From: Mactromeris polynyma
Lineage: Eukaryota > Mollusca > Bivalvia > Venerida > Mactridae
Assembly (NCBI GenBank): GCA_032209605.1
Contig: JASFXZ010000071.1
Location: 62,001-126,000 of the forward strand
Direction of reading: 5' to 3'
DNA: 64,000 bases
Each line of letters starts with the position of its first letter. The first letter of the stretch is position 1. The translations under genes were made by a program, and so were the position numbers. Below, piece by piece: positions 47,780 through 59,389 of the stretch. The notes below the pieces were generated by a model. That model searched no databases and was not told the DNA's origin. It saw nothing but the letters and a program-made list of their open reading frames with translations.

Positions 47780-48058
47780 AAAAATAGCAAATACAACAAG
47801 AGGTGTTTGTTAAACATTATGCCCCCTATGACCCTGACCTTTGGATCCGTGACCCTAAAATCAATAGGGTTCCCCTGCTACCCAAGTTCAATGTGTGGAC
47901 CAAGTTTGAGGATAAAAGGTCAAGGGGTTCTTGAGTTATTGATCGGAAACGAAAAAGGTTACGGACCTACGGACGGACGGACGGACGGACAGACAGACAT
48001 ACCGACCAACCGACTTGTGCAAACCAATATACACTCTCTTCTCCGAAGGGGGTATTAA
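47780..48058 (+). mobile_element. Dispersed element with (ACGG)n tract
   Basis: TATGACCCTGACCTTTGGAT, CCTAAAATCAATAGGGTTCC and CAAGTTTGAGGATAAAAGGT lead to CTACGGACGGACGGACGGAC then AGACAGACA and a TTCTCCGAAGGGGGTATT end. I recall this arrangement as a common dispersed repeat of bivalve genomes; its class is not certain. The open frame 47681-48058 through it is not a gene. Confidence 0.7.
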
Positions 48059-49043
48059 AAGAAATTAAAGACAAGGATTAAATATGGCAGTAACAATATT
48101 GATATTGAGGTTTATTTAAACGAATGTCTATCCGGAAATATTTTATCATCAGGTGTTGACGCAAAAAGTTAGCACATTAAAGCGGTGCGCTTTTAGTTTT
48201 GTTGAGTGTATATATTTGCTGCGCTAACGAGGCGAATTCTTTGGGAATTTATTTCAACGTATTGACAAAACCATCTCATCCAAGTGTATAATCAATATCT
48301 TTAGATCTTTCTGACGACCGTAAAACACAATTTCTAAGTATTAGATTGGTAAGAATGGTATGCACAGTGTCTTTTATGTCTGCCTCTGTTAAAACACCGA
48401 GTGTACATCGATGTTATATCTAAGTGAGCATTGACCTTATTCTGTGCCGTGCCGAGGTGAATAACTCCGACAATGAACACAAGAGAAGGGGATGTAGTGA
48501 CCGGAAGTGCATCAAATATCAATAACTAATTCATATACGTATTTGCGAAAATCCTATTTGTTTGTTATTGTAATTACTGTATTGTTACGATGGCCGAAAG
48601 TTACTTCGTAGTTTTCATTCCGTCACCGTTTCACCACAAAAGCCATTTACACAATTTCGGTAATTACGTCACTAAGGTTCGAGTATCAATAACCATTAGC
48701 AACTCGGAGTTTTGTTGAAATGAGATTTACACTGATAACATACGTTACATAAGGAAACAGTAAGACTATTATGATGGAATTTTACGAGACGGAAAACAAC
48801 TCCAAATTGACAAAGAAAGACATTATGACGTCACAGAAATAAAGCGACGATTTCTTTATGTCCATCTATCTGCCACATCGGTCTTTTAGCTTGGAAACAG
48901 AAACAATATATTTATTATTTCCTCCACTACAATGTATTTATATAAAAACAACATGTTGATTTCATGAAGAAGCAAAGTTCTATGTTTTGCGGTGATCTAA
49001 ATTGTAATAGGTGGATTGCAAATGGTCACTTATAGTGGTAATA
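48059..49043. other. No gene seen
   Basis: AT-rich DNA. A minus-strand frame (48334-48522) is short and unsupported. Confidence 0.35.
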
Positions 49044-49207
49044 CCGGGACCGCTTTATCAACTTCGCTTATTCGAATAGAATAGAATGTTGTCTATTCGA
49101 ATACTTGGTGTCATTCGAAATACATATCAGGTCCCGATGTATCTTCTTATGTACGTCAAATTGAAACGAGCTTCGGACCAGATGAATTCGAATGATCGAG
49201 GTCCGGC
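49044..49207. mobile_element. Pogo-like MITE (family C)
   Basis: Left CCGGGACCGCTTTATCAACT and right ATTCGAATGATCGAGGTCCG, with TA at each flank. Shares ATTCGAATACTTGGT and ATATCAGGTCC with the copy at 45.9 kb. Confidence 0.75.
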
Positions 49208-49460
49208 TATATTCAGCTTGTATTGTTTACATGTATTCCGTTTGATGAATTTTATTTCACGGAATTGACAAAGGCGCAGAAATAGGATAATTGTAAAAAA
49301 GGAATCAGATATCCAACAAAATTGATGTAGCTTTCATATGTGTAGGAAGTGGAAGAGAAATAAAAATATGTTGATTCAGACCTGATTCTACAGTGTTTAT
49401 TATGAGGTAAGGTTGTAGTTGTGCTAGTATGCCTGTGCTTTGTACAGAAACCATGCTTTA

Positions 49461-49836
49461 GTACGGAATCCGGTTAGTGCCACAATGAATGTCGTGTGAC
49501 GCGCTTGGATGAAGCGACACACGACATGACACACGACATTCGAACGTGACATTCGATACAACACACGACGTCCGAAGCGACACACGATATGACACACGAC
49601 ATTCGAAAGTGACATTCGATACAACACACGACGTCCGAAGCGACACACGATATGACTCTCGACATGCAATGCGATGAACGACAATTGAACACAGGAATGT
49701 CGGGATATCGCACTGTCGTTTTTCGCACCTGTAACCCGAAATGTCGCGGTCATTTTCGTGTGTCGCTTCGTATGTCGTGTATCGCTGTCCAAGCGCGACA
49801 CACGACATTCATTGTGGCACTAACCGGATTCTGTAC
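49461..49836. mobile_element. 376-bp MITE with ~50-bp inverted ends and internal repeats
   Basis: Left GTACGGAATCCGGTTAGTGC ... and right GCACTAACCGGATTCTGTAC are inverted over about 50 bases with 2-3 differences. TTTA flanks both sides and may be the target duplication. The left half of the interior is a tandem pair of about 75 bases made of CGACACACGACAT and GTGACATTCGATACAACAC words. Long overlapping frames on the minus strand result from the repeats. Confidence 0.85.
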
Positions 49837-50550
49837 TTTATAGACAAAAAAGCTGCAATTCCCAATTGTTTGGTGGATGGTTGAAACTTGGTGTACAGCA
49901 CTTTCCACAAAACAGGTACTGGATTTTGTCATTATGTCTTGTATGACAAATGCTGTACTTATTTCATTGTCTGCAACAGTTGTATTGCAGGTATTTCAGA
50001 ATTTATTATCATATTCTTACAATTTATCATAACCTGAAAACTTGTCCTGTCTCTTGCAGTAATTTCGATCCGATAACAGGGTACCCAGTGTTTTTTGCTT
50101 TATCGAGTCACTTGGTTACATGACTTTTATCTCACGTCACATGACCACGTGACTAGCCGGACTACTTTTAGTAAAGTATAGCGATGCTATCTTTTTTCGG
50201 ACTTATAGTATATTACTTAAACAAGGGATTTTTCAATTGAATACTATCACACATTTCATATTTTTTGTATAATGCAAACAATAAAATATTCATTTCCCAA
50301 TTACACACATGGGGCAGCACTTTTAAAATAAGCCTATGGAATTTTGGGACGCCCGATTGATAAAAACAAGACAATAATAGAAAAAACTACATATCGCTAT
50401 ACAGACTGATATTGTATCGAGTATCAATATAGTTGAACATAGCAATCCAGCTGGAAAGGAATGTCATGTTGACATGTAGTGTACGTATAGGATAAACAAC
50501 GAGTAGAGTTGTATATGGGATATAGCCGCGATGGGTGGCGGACACCATGT
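49837..50550. other. No gene seen
   Basis: AT-rich DNA, no recognised features. Confidence 0.4.
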
Positions 50551-50612
50551 ACCGCAGCCAAAATTCGAACATACCACCTCCAGATTGCCAGTCAATTTAT
50601 CAACTTGACATA
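50551..50612 (-). mobile_element. tRNA-like fragment
   Basis: Minus strand ATTGACTGGCAATCTGGAGG then TATGTTCGAATTTTGGCTGC, resembling the 3' half of a tRNA head with B box; no body matched. Confidence 0.4.
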
Positions 50613-51211
50613 TCGAGCAAAAATATAATTGTGCATGTATATCTGTTCCTTGTGTTTACCATGCGTCTTTCAAATCTGAGCATTTTTTTCAATTACCTTT
50701 TAAATCATTATTACTTAGATAGATATATTTAGAAAGATTTATTTATCATACAATGCACAAATCACATGGCATTACAATATATAAAAAAACATAAAACCAT
50801 GTCATGTACCTCATACGATAAGGATAACACAAAAAAATGATAATTTATTCCCTTATTTCCATTGTTGAAATACTTGGAGTTTATTTCAAAATATACATAA
50901 TCGGTTAAAAAATATGAATTAATAATAACCCTCCTCACATTATACAACACTAATACTGTTCATAAAACAGTGAAAATAATTTCTGCAATGTCATTATAAG
51001 ATTAAATGATGAGAACATAAACATGCACGAAATAAACAGAAGTAGTCCGTATTTGTATTATAAATGCCATTCTCCGTGACTCGGCATATTTAATGATCGG
51101 ATGGCATTTATACTTCGCAGTTTTTACATCGTTGGCATCAGTTTTTCTCTATGAAGGACTTGGGCTTTTTATGTAGACATTTGTAACGCATCTTTCCTTC
51201 AGGGAGGTCCG
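50613..51211. other. No gene seen
   Basis: AT-rich DNA before the B-box-like array. Confidence 0.4.
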
Positions 51212-51588
51212 GATTCGAGTCACGGAAGGGTTCGAGTTCGAGTCACGGAAGGGTTCGAGTTCGAGTCACGGAAGGGTTCGAGTTCGAGTCACGGAAGGAT
51301 TCGAGTTCGAGTCACGGAAGGGTTCGAGTTCGAGTCACGGAAGGGTTCGAGTTCGAGTCACGGAAGGATTCGAGTTCGAGTCGCGGAAGGGTTCGAGTTC
51401 GAGTCACGGAAGGGTTCGAGTTCGAGTCACGGAAAGATTCGAGTTCTAGTCACGGAAGGATTCGAGTTCGAGTCACGAAAGGGTTTGAGATCGAATCACG
51501 GAAGGATTCGAATTCGAGTCATGGAAGGGTTCGAGTTCGAATCATGGAAGGATTCGAGTTCGAGTCATGGAAGGGTTCGAGTTCGAGT
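51212..51588 (+). repeat. 23-bp tandem array of B-box-like sequence
   Basis: Sixteen to seventeen units of GGTTCGAGTTCGAGTCACGG plus AAG (variants GGATTCGAG, TCATGG, TCGCGG). GGTTCGAGTTC matches the pol III B-box consensus GGTTCGANTCC at all but one position, and GTTCGAGTC overlaps it. The array is followed directly by the body of a family S4 SINE, at the place where that SINE's own T-arm/B box should be. Confidence 0.9.
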
Positions 51589-51795
51589 GCCTTCCGTGAC
51601 ATTTGGACACGGTCATTTGTCGTTCGCCTCTGATTCATGTGGGGTAGTCGTACGCTGCTTGCGGAAGGGCAAGTTAGTTCTGGTTGGTCATTATTTCCAT
51701 TTCCATAAAACTTGCGAGGTCAATCGATCGCCATGAACAACAGGAAAATGTGGAGAAAATGTAGGCATGGTGTTATAAAACAAACCAAATTAACA
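51589..51795 (+). mobile_element. tRNA-derived SINE (family S4), copy 2, body and tail
   Basis: GCTGCTTGCGGAAGGGCAAG, GGTTGGTCATTATTTCCAT and a tail GGTGTTATAAAACAAACC match 38446-38668. The head is replaced by, or expanded into, the 23-bp array at its left. Confidence 0.7.
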
Positions 51796-52539
51796 TGAAA
51801 CTATGGAAAGTATAAGATATTTTGATTTAAATATGTTTATTTTACACTGATTGTGAAACACATTTACAATTTATATTAATCATTCTCGAAGACTGTTTCC
51901 TGGGTAACTAGCCTGCATACACGCCCACGTCAGAGATGTCGAGGTTCGTGATTTCAAATTTTATTTCAAAGTACTATAAAGCAATATTAGTCACATGCTT
52001 CTCAAAATCCAGCTACTAAAATGTGTGAAGATTGTCTCAAAATAGCCAATTTCATCATCAAAGTTGCACAGTTAATCAAAATAATCACTTAATTATCGAA
52101 TATGCATTCCAACTTTTGAAAACTAATGCCAAGCCTACCTGACGGTTACTGTTGGTGTTCGTGCACCTACACGTTAACATGCGCAATGTTATTAAACGGT
52201 GATAGTGTGAATTTCACCACGACTGAAACAACATAATGTCATCCCATGGAATTATTTCTGTGTGCAAATATTGATAGTTCAAGTTTATCCAAGATCTTTA
52301 TGTATTTCTTGTTTCGCATTTCTTGTAAGATTGGATTCTAGTGAGATTATATCACAACTACAGGAAATTAAATGCAAGAAATAATCGAAAATCGCTACAG
52401 CCATCTCTTGTCAGCTAATTAACTTACTGTCTTCTGTCGTTTGAACAATTTTCTGTTTACATTAACCAAACAGTCGATAGTTTGGTTAAGGAAATATGTA
52501 CCAATGATGAAATGCGATATCACGAAGAATACATAGAAG
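51796..52539. other. No gene seen
   Basis: AT-rich DNA, no recognised features. Confidence 0.4.
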
Positions 52540-53075
52540 TGTTGTTGTTTGTGTTGCTGCTGCTGTTGCTGCTGTTTCTGTTGTTGTTGTTTGTGTAGCT
52601 GCTGCTGTTGCTGATGTTTCTGTTGTTGTTGTTTGTGTAGATGCTGCTGTTACTGATGTTCCTGTTGTTGTTCTTTGTGTTTCTGCTGCTGTTGCTGATG
52701 TTTCTGTTGTTGTTGTTGTTATTTTTTGGAATTGTTGATATTTTGTTGTTGTTGTGTTAAATAGTTGTTATTTTGTTGTTGTTGTTGTTGCTGTGTGGAA
52801 TAGTTGTTGTTTTGTTGTTGTTGATGTTGTGTTGGATAGTTGTTATTTTGTTGTTGTGTGAGCTAGTTGTTATTTTGTTGTTGTTGTTGATGTGTGGAAT
52901 AGTTGTTATTTTGCTGCTGCTGTTTTTGTTGTTGTGTGGAATAGTTGTTAATTTGTTGTTGTTGTTCATGTTGTGTGAAGTTGTTGTTATTTTGCTGTTG
53001 TTGTTGTTACTATGTAGTTGTTGTTTAATTGTTATTTTTTGCAGATGCTGTTGTCGTTGATAATGATGTTGGTTG
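52540..53075. repeat. TTG/CTG-rich compound microsatellite and minisatellite
   Basis: Runs of TTG and CTG are arranged first in about 60-base units (GTGTAGCTGCTGCTGTTGCT) and then in about 36-base units (GTGTGGAATAGTTGTTATTT). A minus-strand frame (52757-53224) encodes Asn-rich repeats with KITTIPH spacers; this follows from the repeat and is not accepted as a gene. Confidence 0.9.
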
Positions 53076-53612
53076 GGTAGGGTGTTATTGTCATCGTCGG
53101 TGTTTTTATTGCCGCTGAGTCTGCTGCTGTTGCTTATGTTAAAAGTCGAACATATGCAATATGGACTTTTATATACCACTACTTTGTAATGTAGCAGACA
53201 GCCTCGCCAGAAAATGTAAAACACAACTGAAAAAAACTAAACTTATCACATACATATTAATTCATGTTTAAATCTTCGTATAATTTACCTACTTCAGTGC
53301 AGACAATATTCATTCGTGCCACAAACATTTCTCGTGTTGTTTTGTAAACTAATGGAATGCATTCAGCAATATTATGTTCCAAGAGCTAGTATATCGTTCC
53401 ACACTAAAGGATGTGTGAAAAGATCTTGTTTCAAAATCGATCAAATTTCATTTAGTATTTTATACAAAAGCACTAAATGTTCTCAAGTGATCTTGTTAAA
53501 AGTGTTGCAAATTGTATCAATAATCTTCGACGTCTTAATCACATGTGTTCCTCAACCAAAGTTTTCGGTAACAGCACATCTGTACGATGACACCAATTAC
53601 TTAGAAGTTGAA

Positions 53613-53924
53613 AACAAGAAATGTCTTGAACAAAGATGGTCGGTGCAATGTGAAGGTTAAGATTTGTTGTCAACATAAAATAATGCAGAGATGTTACGAT
53701 TGCGTGTCACTCCAGATCCAAAATGGATTACGGCAAATTCACCGAAATTCAGCGGATTTCTGTAAGTTAACGTACCCTTTAACGAAAGGTTAACCAATCC
53801 GCGTCAAGGTTACAAATGTTATTCGGTTGAACAGAAATTGCACTGATGGTTAATGTACGATTTGATTGGTTTACACAACACTGATATGTAAATAGCAAAC
53901 AATGTTAGTACGGCCGTGCCGTAA
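53613..53924 (-). repeat. 310-bp dispersed repeat, copy 3
   Basis: Reverse complement of the 14.8- and 39.3-kb copies with the same ends (CGGCCGTACTAACATTG ... TTCAAGACATTTCTTG). The common reading frame is open through FGEF and VTRNR but a one-base deletion breaks it further on. Confidence 0.8.
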
Positions 53925-54880
53925 AATCATCTTTCCAACCGATATATCTTTTTTTCAGTACGTGGATTTAGTAAACAGACTAAATCAAAATAGATTATGT
54001 AAATCAGGTCCGTTACTATATTCAAGTCTGTAAACTCCATACCAATTATCTGTAATAAATCGCTTTCTGAGTGAGTGACAGCTCTTCAACTTAAACAATA
54101 AATTGTTTTAACAATATTAATATTTATAGATACCCTTAATAAGAATAGTTAGTTATACAACTGACATTATTTCAATACAGAAGAAATATTTGAGTAAAAT
54201 ATAAGGATTATAAATAAGTAAAATGTATGTATTCATATTACAAATATTTCTTTTTTCGTGATATGCTTTTATCAATAAAAGACACTTTTAATATAAAAAA
54301 TATTTAACAGTTTTTTTTAACCGCAACTAGTATTGAGACACGGAAGAGAAATCTTCTATTCGAGACAGTAAATTGATAAATATGGTTCATTCTTCCTGAC
54401 TTAAACACAAAATTGAATATAATTAGTGAATTTGCAATAATTCAGGTCTAGACATGCCTAAATTGGTCCCTATTCAAATACATTTTGTGATCAAAACTAA
54501 CTAGACGAGAATAGTCGTTTAACCAATGTCAGGAAATACAACCAGAAGTTTTAAAACGGAAAAATTAAAAAGTATTTTCACGGAAGTTAAAAACGACGAA
54601 TGCACAATTTGCATATATTTTATACACTGTTCACTAATTTATCGTTGCTGAAACATCGACACAGATTTATAACAGTCGTGTTTAAGTTTCAACAGTATTT
54701 CAGTTATATACTGTTGGTCAAAGGACATAACCACTGTCACATTCTGGGTTACCAAACAGTTAAAACCCGTTCTTCTGAACTTGGTACACATGATGCAGAT
54801 GTCGAAGAAAAGTGATTGTGAATGTTCATTTTTTGTATTATCTTCAGTCAAATTGACACAGAGATCATACACCGAACCAA
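53925..54880. other. No gene seen
   Basis: AT-rich DNA, no recognised features. Confidence 0.4.
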
Positions 54881-54955
54881 TGGCTCGAGGCTTCGATCTC
54901 TGTTGTGGCAGTATAGTCCTTCACCCACTGCGCCAGCCGGGTGGGCTTATGAGAC
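54881..54955 (-). mobile_element. tRNA-like fragment
   Basis: Minus strand CCGGCTGGCGCAGTGGGTGA (A box) and GAGATCGAAGCCTCGAGCC (weak B box). Likely a SINE head; no body matched. Confidence 0.45.
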
Positions 54956-56899
54956 AGAGCGTGTGATATCTGATTCAGAATTTTGAACTGCAGTCGTATC
55001 ATTAATAGATAGTTCCCACATTTACAATATTTACCTCCCTTGTTCTGAATTGTCTTCCATATTGATAGGCAAATTTCCTAATGTAAACGATGATAAACTA
55101 ATCAGATATAAAACATTTTTATTCATTATGCTCATGTGGGAAGTTGGCTCAGTCATTAAAAGAAAAAGTGGTTGTCACATGCAAAGTCTCTTGGTATATT
55201 CTCAATTATCACATATCCGGAAATTACTCATATAAGGGCTTATCAGTCTTGCCTTTCAAAGTGGTTGATGATTAAGAACAATTGAGGTAAATATTATCTA
55301 TTTACTCAAGATATGTGTACGTCTAGCACGTTTAACAAAGAATGGACTGTACTTCGTAGTCATGTGGTTATCTATCGTAGTTTTAGGTCATGTGATGACG
55401 TACCGTAGATCGATTAAAATATAAGGTACATTGTCATCGGACCAACATTACGGCAATTCACCGATTGAAATTGATGTTCTCCCAAGACCGACAGAACTCC
55501 AACACATCGATGGTTGTCGACAAATACCAGACGTCTGGAGATCGTTTTAGAGTTGATTTAACTCTCTCATACTGTAGAAGCTTTGGACATATCGAGGACA
55601 TGTTGTCAATCAGCTATCTATTTAGTGTTCACTAACAAAACATAATGTTGTTACATTTGCTCATCATGAGGACCATCCTTACAAAAAATATGCAAACATA
55701 ATGGTGTCATCTACAGGAGTTCCGTTTGACCCTTACGTTGACCATTTGAATTCTGAACTTTCAAAAAAAGTCACAATGTGACCCTCAGGATTCTATAAAA
55801 TGGTAAAATCAAGTCCAAAGTTATCAAAAAATGACCCTTAAGATTCAGCACCTAGTGGAACCCCTGAATTCTAGACAAGGGGTTGAGATCATTACACACT
55901 TTATTTGGTTGCTTATTTCGACATTATCAGGGGTTCAGTACCCAAACTGGCGAGGTACATGTATATTTATAAAAATACAAGTTTTCACAATTTGTCCCTG
56001 AGAAGTGATTGTATAATAACCTGGTTTAAAATTGTGATATTTATTTTCTTCTGGCAAACTCGAACCTTCCGACCCGATCCTTGAAGAAATGGTCAATGAA
56101 CTTACCCCTATTCAAGACAAATTAGACTTAACTATCATACTCCTATTCCAGACAAATTGAAGCCAAAATACCCTCCATGCCAGACATAGTTTGACAAAAT
56201 AAACTGTAAATATGACGAAAATAAGTTTATGGCAAGAGTATTTCTAATAAGAGATTGTTTGTCACTTTTTTTTCAATAGTTATTGTAAATAAATGTGTAC
56301 ATCTAATAGATCGAAATAAACAAATAACAATTTTCTGAGATGAATTGTCTATGCATGATTCTTGCTAAGAATGATTCGTAAAACAGGACCCCCTCCAAGG
56401 CGGTTACAACATAAGACCCCAATACATATGGTCGTTACTCTTTCCTTTTGAGATGAAATTATAAGGAAACATACGCCGTCTCAGACATTGCTCTGAAATA
56501 TTAGTCCACGTGTGTCAAGACATTGCTACTATATCTTCAATGTTAGAGCCTCCTGGGGTGTAATCAAACGGCGGGATGCCCGAGTATTACCAAGAAGCCA
56601 TATTTTCCTGTCACAAAACATGACGTAAACAAAGAAATGAATGGTTCACGTAAGGACAAAGAGTAATTCATCATATTAAAGTGTTGTTTTGTCTCAAATC
56701 AGAATCATCCATCATATGACGTGCTTTTGACAGAAAAATATATTTATTGTTGTAGAACGTGATTTTCTTGTCCTCCAATTTGTTGTTATGTCTCTACTTC
56801 CTAACGTCATCCTCTGACGTCAAAACAACTGCATAAATATCGCAGCTATGCGTAACTCGGTATGCGTTAATGCATCAATTAAAATGCGGACTGCACGTA
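54956..56899. other. No gene seen
   Basis: AT-rich DNA; two GTGACCCTCAGGATTC / TGACCCTTAAGATTC similar words near 55790-55850. No exon or defined repeat. Confidence 0.4.
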
Positions 56900-57053
56900 C
56901 AGTTAAACCGTAATAATAAGAACATTATTGAAGAAAGTCGGTCATAGTTGCGAGGTGCTCTGATTACCGAATACAAATATTGTAGAAAAAAGACTGTTCA
57001 TGAAATCACGGTCTTATTAATGAGGTGGTCTTTATCTTGAAGTGTTTTTACTG
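56900..57053. mobile_element. Pogo-like MITE (family A)
   Basis: TA-CAGTTAAACCGTAATAATA at the left; GTCTTATTAATGAGGTGGTC and AAGTGTTTTTACTG at the right. Confidence 0.75.
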
Positions 57054-57129
57054 TTTAATGGCAAATGATATTCTGAGCAACTTCTTCAGAGAAACATCCT
57101 TTGGTATATTCAAAACTTCAAAAAAGAGT

Positions 57130-57207
57130 ACAGCTGGAACAATTCATACTGTTTTTGACGAGAGGTTGTTGCTCGAGAGAGGGCCTGTTATAGAGATGCT
57201 CACACTG
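57130..57207 (-). mobile_element. Pogo-like MITE (family B) fragment
   Basis: On the minus strand CAGTGTGAGCATCTCTATAA, CAGGCCCTCTCTCGAGCAAC, AACCTCTC, as in 28615 and 38070; TA follows at 57208. Confidence 0.65.
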
Positions 57208-57639
57208 TAAATCGTATGTGTTTGTGTTCTTATCGAAACTTCTAGTTATTTGATTAAGCTAATAACTGCCTATAAATTGGCAAAATGACGCAGAGAATTG
57301 TAATATTAGGATGGAAGAATTTTGCGATGAAAAAAATATTGGTTTTCTAGACAATTATGGATGACCACCTCCCGTTGGTCTATGAATCAAGGTTGACATA
57401 TATAAGGTTATATGTTCTGTTAATGGAATTTTATCACGGAATACATTATTTATGTAATCAATTATTTCTCTAAAATGGTAAGGTTAGGCTGAGGGCAAAG
57501 CATTCGATAAGAAAGAGACAAACACTTTAAGCCGTAATATTTTATCAACAAAGCTAACATACGAAGCCCTCATGTCCAGGACACACGTTGAAGCACTTCT
57601 TGCTGCTGTTTCAGAAATTAGAACAAATGCGTGATACCA

Positions 57640-57910
57640 TAATGTTGTATGTTGTTGATTCTAACTGGCAATGGTATTGCTCTTGTTATTGCCCTGTTAG
57701 TAATGGTTTTGCCGTTGCTGGTTATGGTGTTAAAGCTGTTGATGTCAGTGATGGCTGTGCCGTACAGCTATTGTTGATAAAGTTGGTGTTGCTCTTGACA
57801 ATGGAGAAGATAATGGTTGTGCAAGTGTGGTAATTTTGGTGGCGGTGTGGTAGATGTTAATAACGATATTGATGTTATCATTGTTGTCGCTCTTGTTGAG
57901 GTCGCTTTGA
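57640..57910. repeat. Degenerate GTT/GCT-rich tract
   Basis: Loose trinucleotide-like composition (GTTGCTGGTTATGGTGTTAA, GTTATCATTGTTGTCGCTC). The frame 57588-57833 through it is low complexity and not taken as a gene. Confidence 0.6.
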
Positions 57911-58645
57911 TTTTTGTTTGTTTATGCTTCTGAAAATGCTCGTGTTTTTTTATTTATTTTTTATTTTGCAGAAACATCTTCACAAATCGTTACAACGTCC
58001 TTCAAGCGAAATTCGATAACTTGTATGGATATTCTTTGACTAATGGCTTACATTTTTAGAAAGGGATTGTCTTATTTCCCAAAAGTGTATTTATACCATG
58101 AAAGAGAAATATGAATGAGACATATAATCCCCCCACCAGCAGACCATCAACAATACATCATACATTTCGATTCCTAGATTACATAATTTAGTTACGTTAG
58201 GAGTTTCTGACATATGACCAATTCGATATTTTATTTGATAATATAATCATTCTTGCTGCTCCTATCTATAACTTCATCTATCTATGATTGATTTATAATT
58301 GTCAGTTGGTCGTTTTTGTCCTCTCTGTTGTTGGCTAAATCAACATGATGTTATTGTTGTTTTGCTCGGAAAGGGCCAAACGTAAACAACATTATAGCTG
58401 ATTATATTGGTGTTGTGCTTTCCTATTGTTCGGTTAATGGTTCGTGTCTTCAAAAATCAAAATATGTTTAAAAGTGCAGTACTTATAAAGCGTTGTACAC
58501 AACTGACTTTTTATAGGATGAATATATAGCATGTATATACATGTGTGTGTAAACCACAGTGTGTGAAATGCACGAGACAACTGGGAACACAATTCACCAA
58601 TTTAAACAGATAATTTCCTGCGCCAAGAATCCGACTATTATGTCA
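57911..58645. other. No gene seen
   Basis: AT-rich DNA, no recognised features. Confidence 0.4.
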
Positions 58646-58855
58646 TCAATGCGCAATGATGTTCTCTGTTTGCTATCGTATGTGCAAATGTGCTCTTTTT
58701 GTCATTCAATGCGCAAATGGGTTCGCTGTTTGCCATCCTATGTGCAAAGTAGCTCGGGTTTTTTGTCATTCAATGCGCAGTGATGATCGCTGTTTGTTAT
58801 AATATGTGCAAAGGTGTTGGCTATTGTCCTCCACTTCGCAAAGATGCTCAGTAAT
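58646..58855. repeat. Degenerate 60-64-bp tandem repeat
   Basis: Units start TCAATGCGCA at 58646, 58706 and 58770 and contain CGCTGTTTGCCATCCTATGT; a fourth decayed unit follows. Confidence 0.85.
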
Positions 58856-58996
58856 GCCATAAAGATGATTCCTTCACAATGCATGCTTATTTGCATTTAA
58901 GTGACAACTTCCACCTTATTGAAGTAACATACATGTGTTTGTTTTTACATTTTCAGTGTTAGATCACGTGTGTTGAAGTCTTTACACAGTAGAAAG

Positions 58997-59081
58997 ATGT
59001 TGATTATGGTGTGTAGTCTGGTTGTATTAGAGTGTATGTGTGTCATGGCTGAACTTATGGTAGATTTACACGGTATCAGAG
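58997..59081 (+). CDS. Candidate first coding exon with signal peptide
   Basis: A strong acceptor (TTTGTTTTTACATTTTCAG|T, exon from 58957) leads through 40 bases of 5' untranslated sequence to an ATG at 58997 (A at -3). The frame reads MLIMVCSLVVLECMCVMAEL, MVDLHGIR plus one base, ending at AGAG|GTAAGC (59082), a near-consensus donor, in phase 1. The first 18 residues are a typical hydrophobic signal peptide with probable cleavage after CVMA. The product would enter the secretory pathway. The rest of the gene is to the right, perhaps beyond the window; the only candidate seen is at 62.0-62.3 kb. Without splicing the frame ends at 59158. Confidence 0.55.
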
Positions 59082-59389
59082 GTAAGCAATGTATTTGGTC
59101 TCTCCGGATAAAGAGTTGGGCAAATTTCTTTCATGCTTTCGTCAGCTTGCCCAGCTAACCATCTGTCCGTATGCGTGGGCTAACCTTAAACATGTGGGTT
59201 ACTGGCATTAGGGTTAGGTGCCATTTTGTTCCGTTTTCTGCATGTAAACCATACAATGCCATCCTACTTTGGGAATAAAACCTGAACTATACGTTTAACA
59301 ACGTCAATATATCAAACAGAGCTTCATTCCAAACATTTGGTTATTTTTCAATTTATGTGTGGTTATTGATTTTATTTAGGTTTATAAAT
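59082..59389. other. Probable intron start
   Basis: Follows the donor at 59082; no feature seen. Confidence 0.35.

Noticed and set aside
48334..48522. Minus-strand 62-residue frame resembling a secreted leader
   Set aside because: No Met in a good context near the hydrophobic part and only weak donor-like sites.
49424..49843. Several overlapping 60-125-residue frames
   Set aside because: Repeated CGACACACGA words keep several frames open together; the peptides are Cys/Val/Ser repeats created by the element.
52757..53224. 155-residue Asn-rich protein
   Set aside because: It is the translation of a TTG/CAA repeat; other frames are equally open and no start or splice site supports it.
53316..53660. 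114-residue frame
   Set aside because: Its 3' part is the 310-bp repeat copy 3 read on the opposite strand; length is expected by chance.
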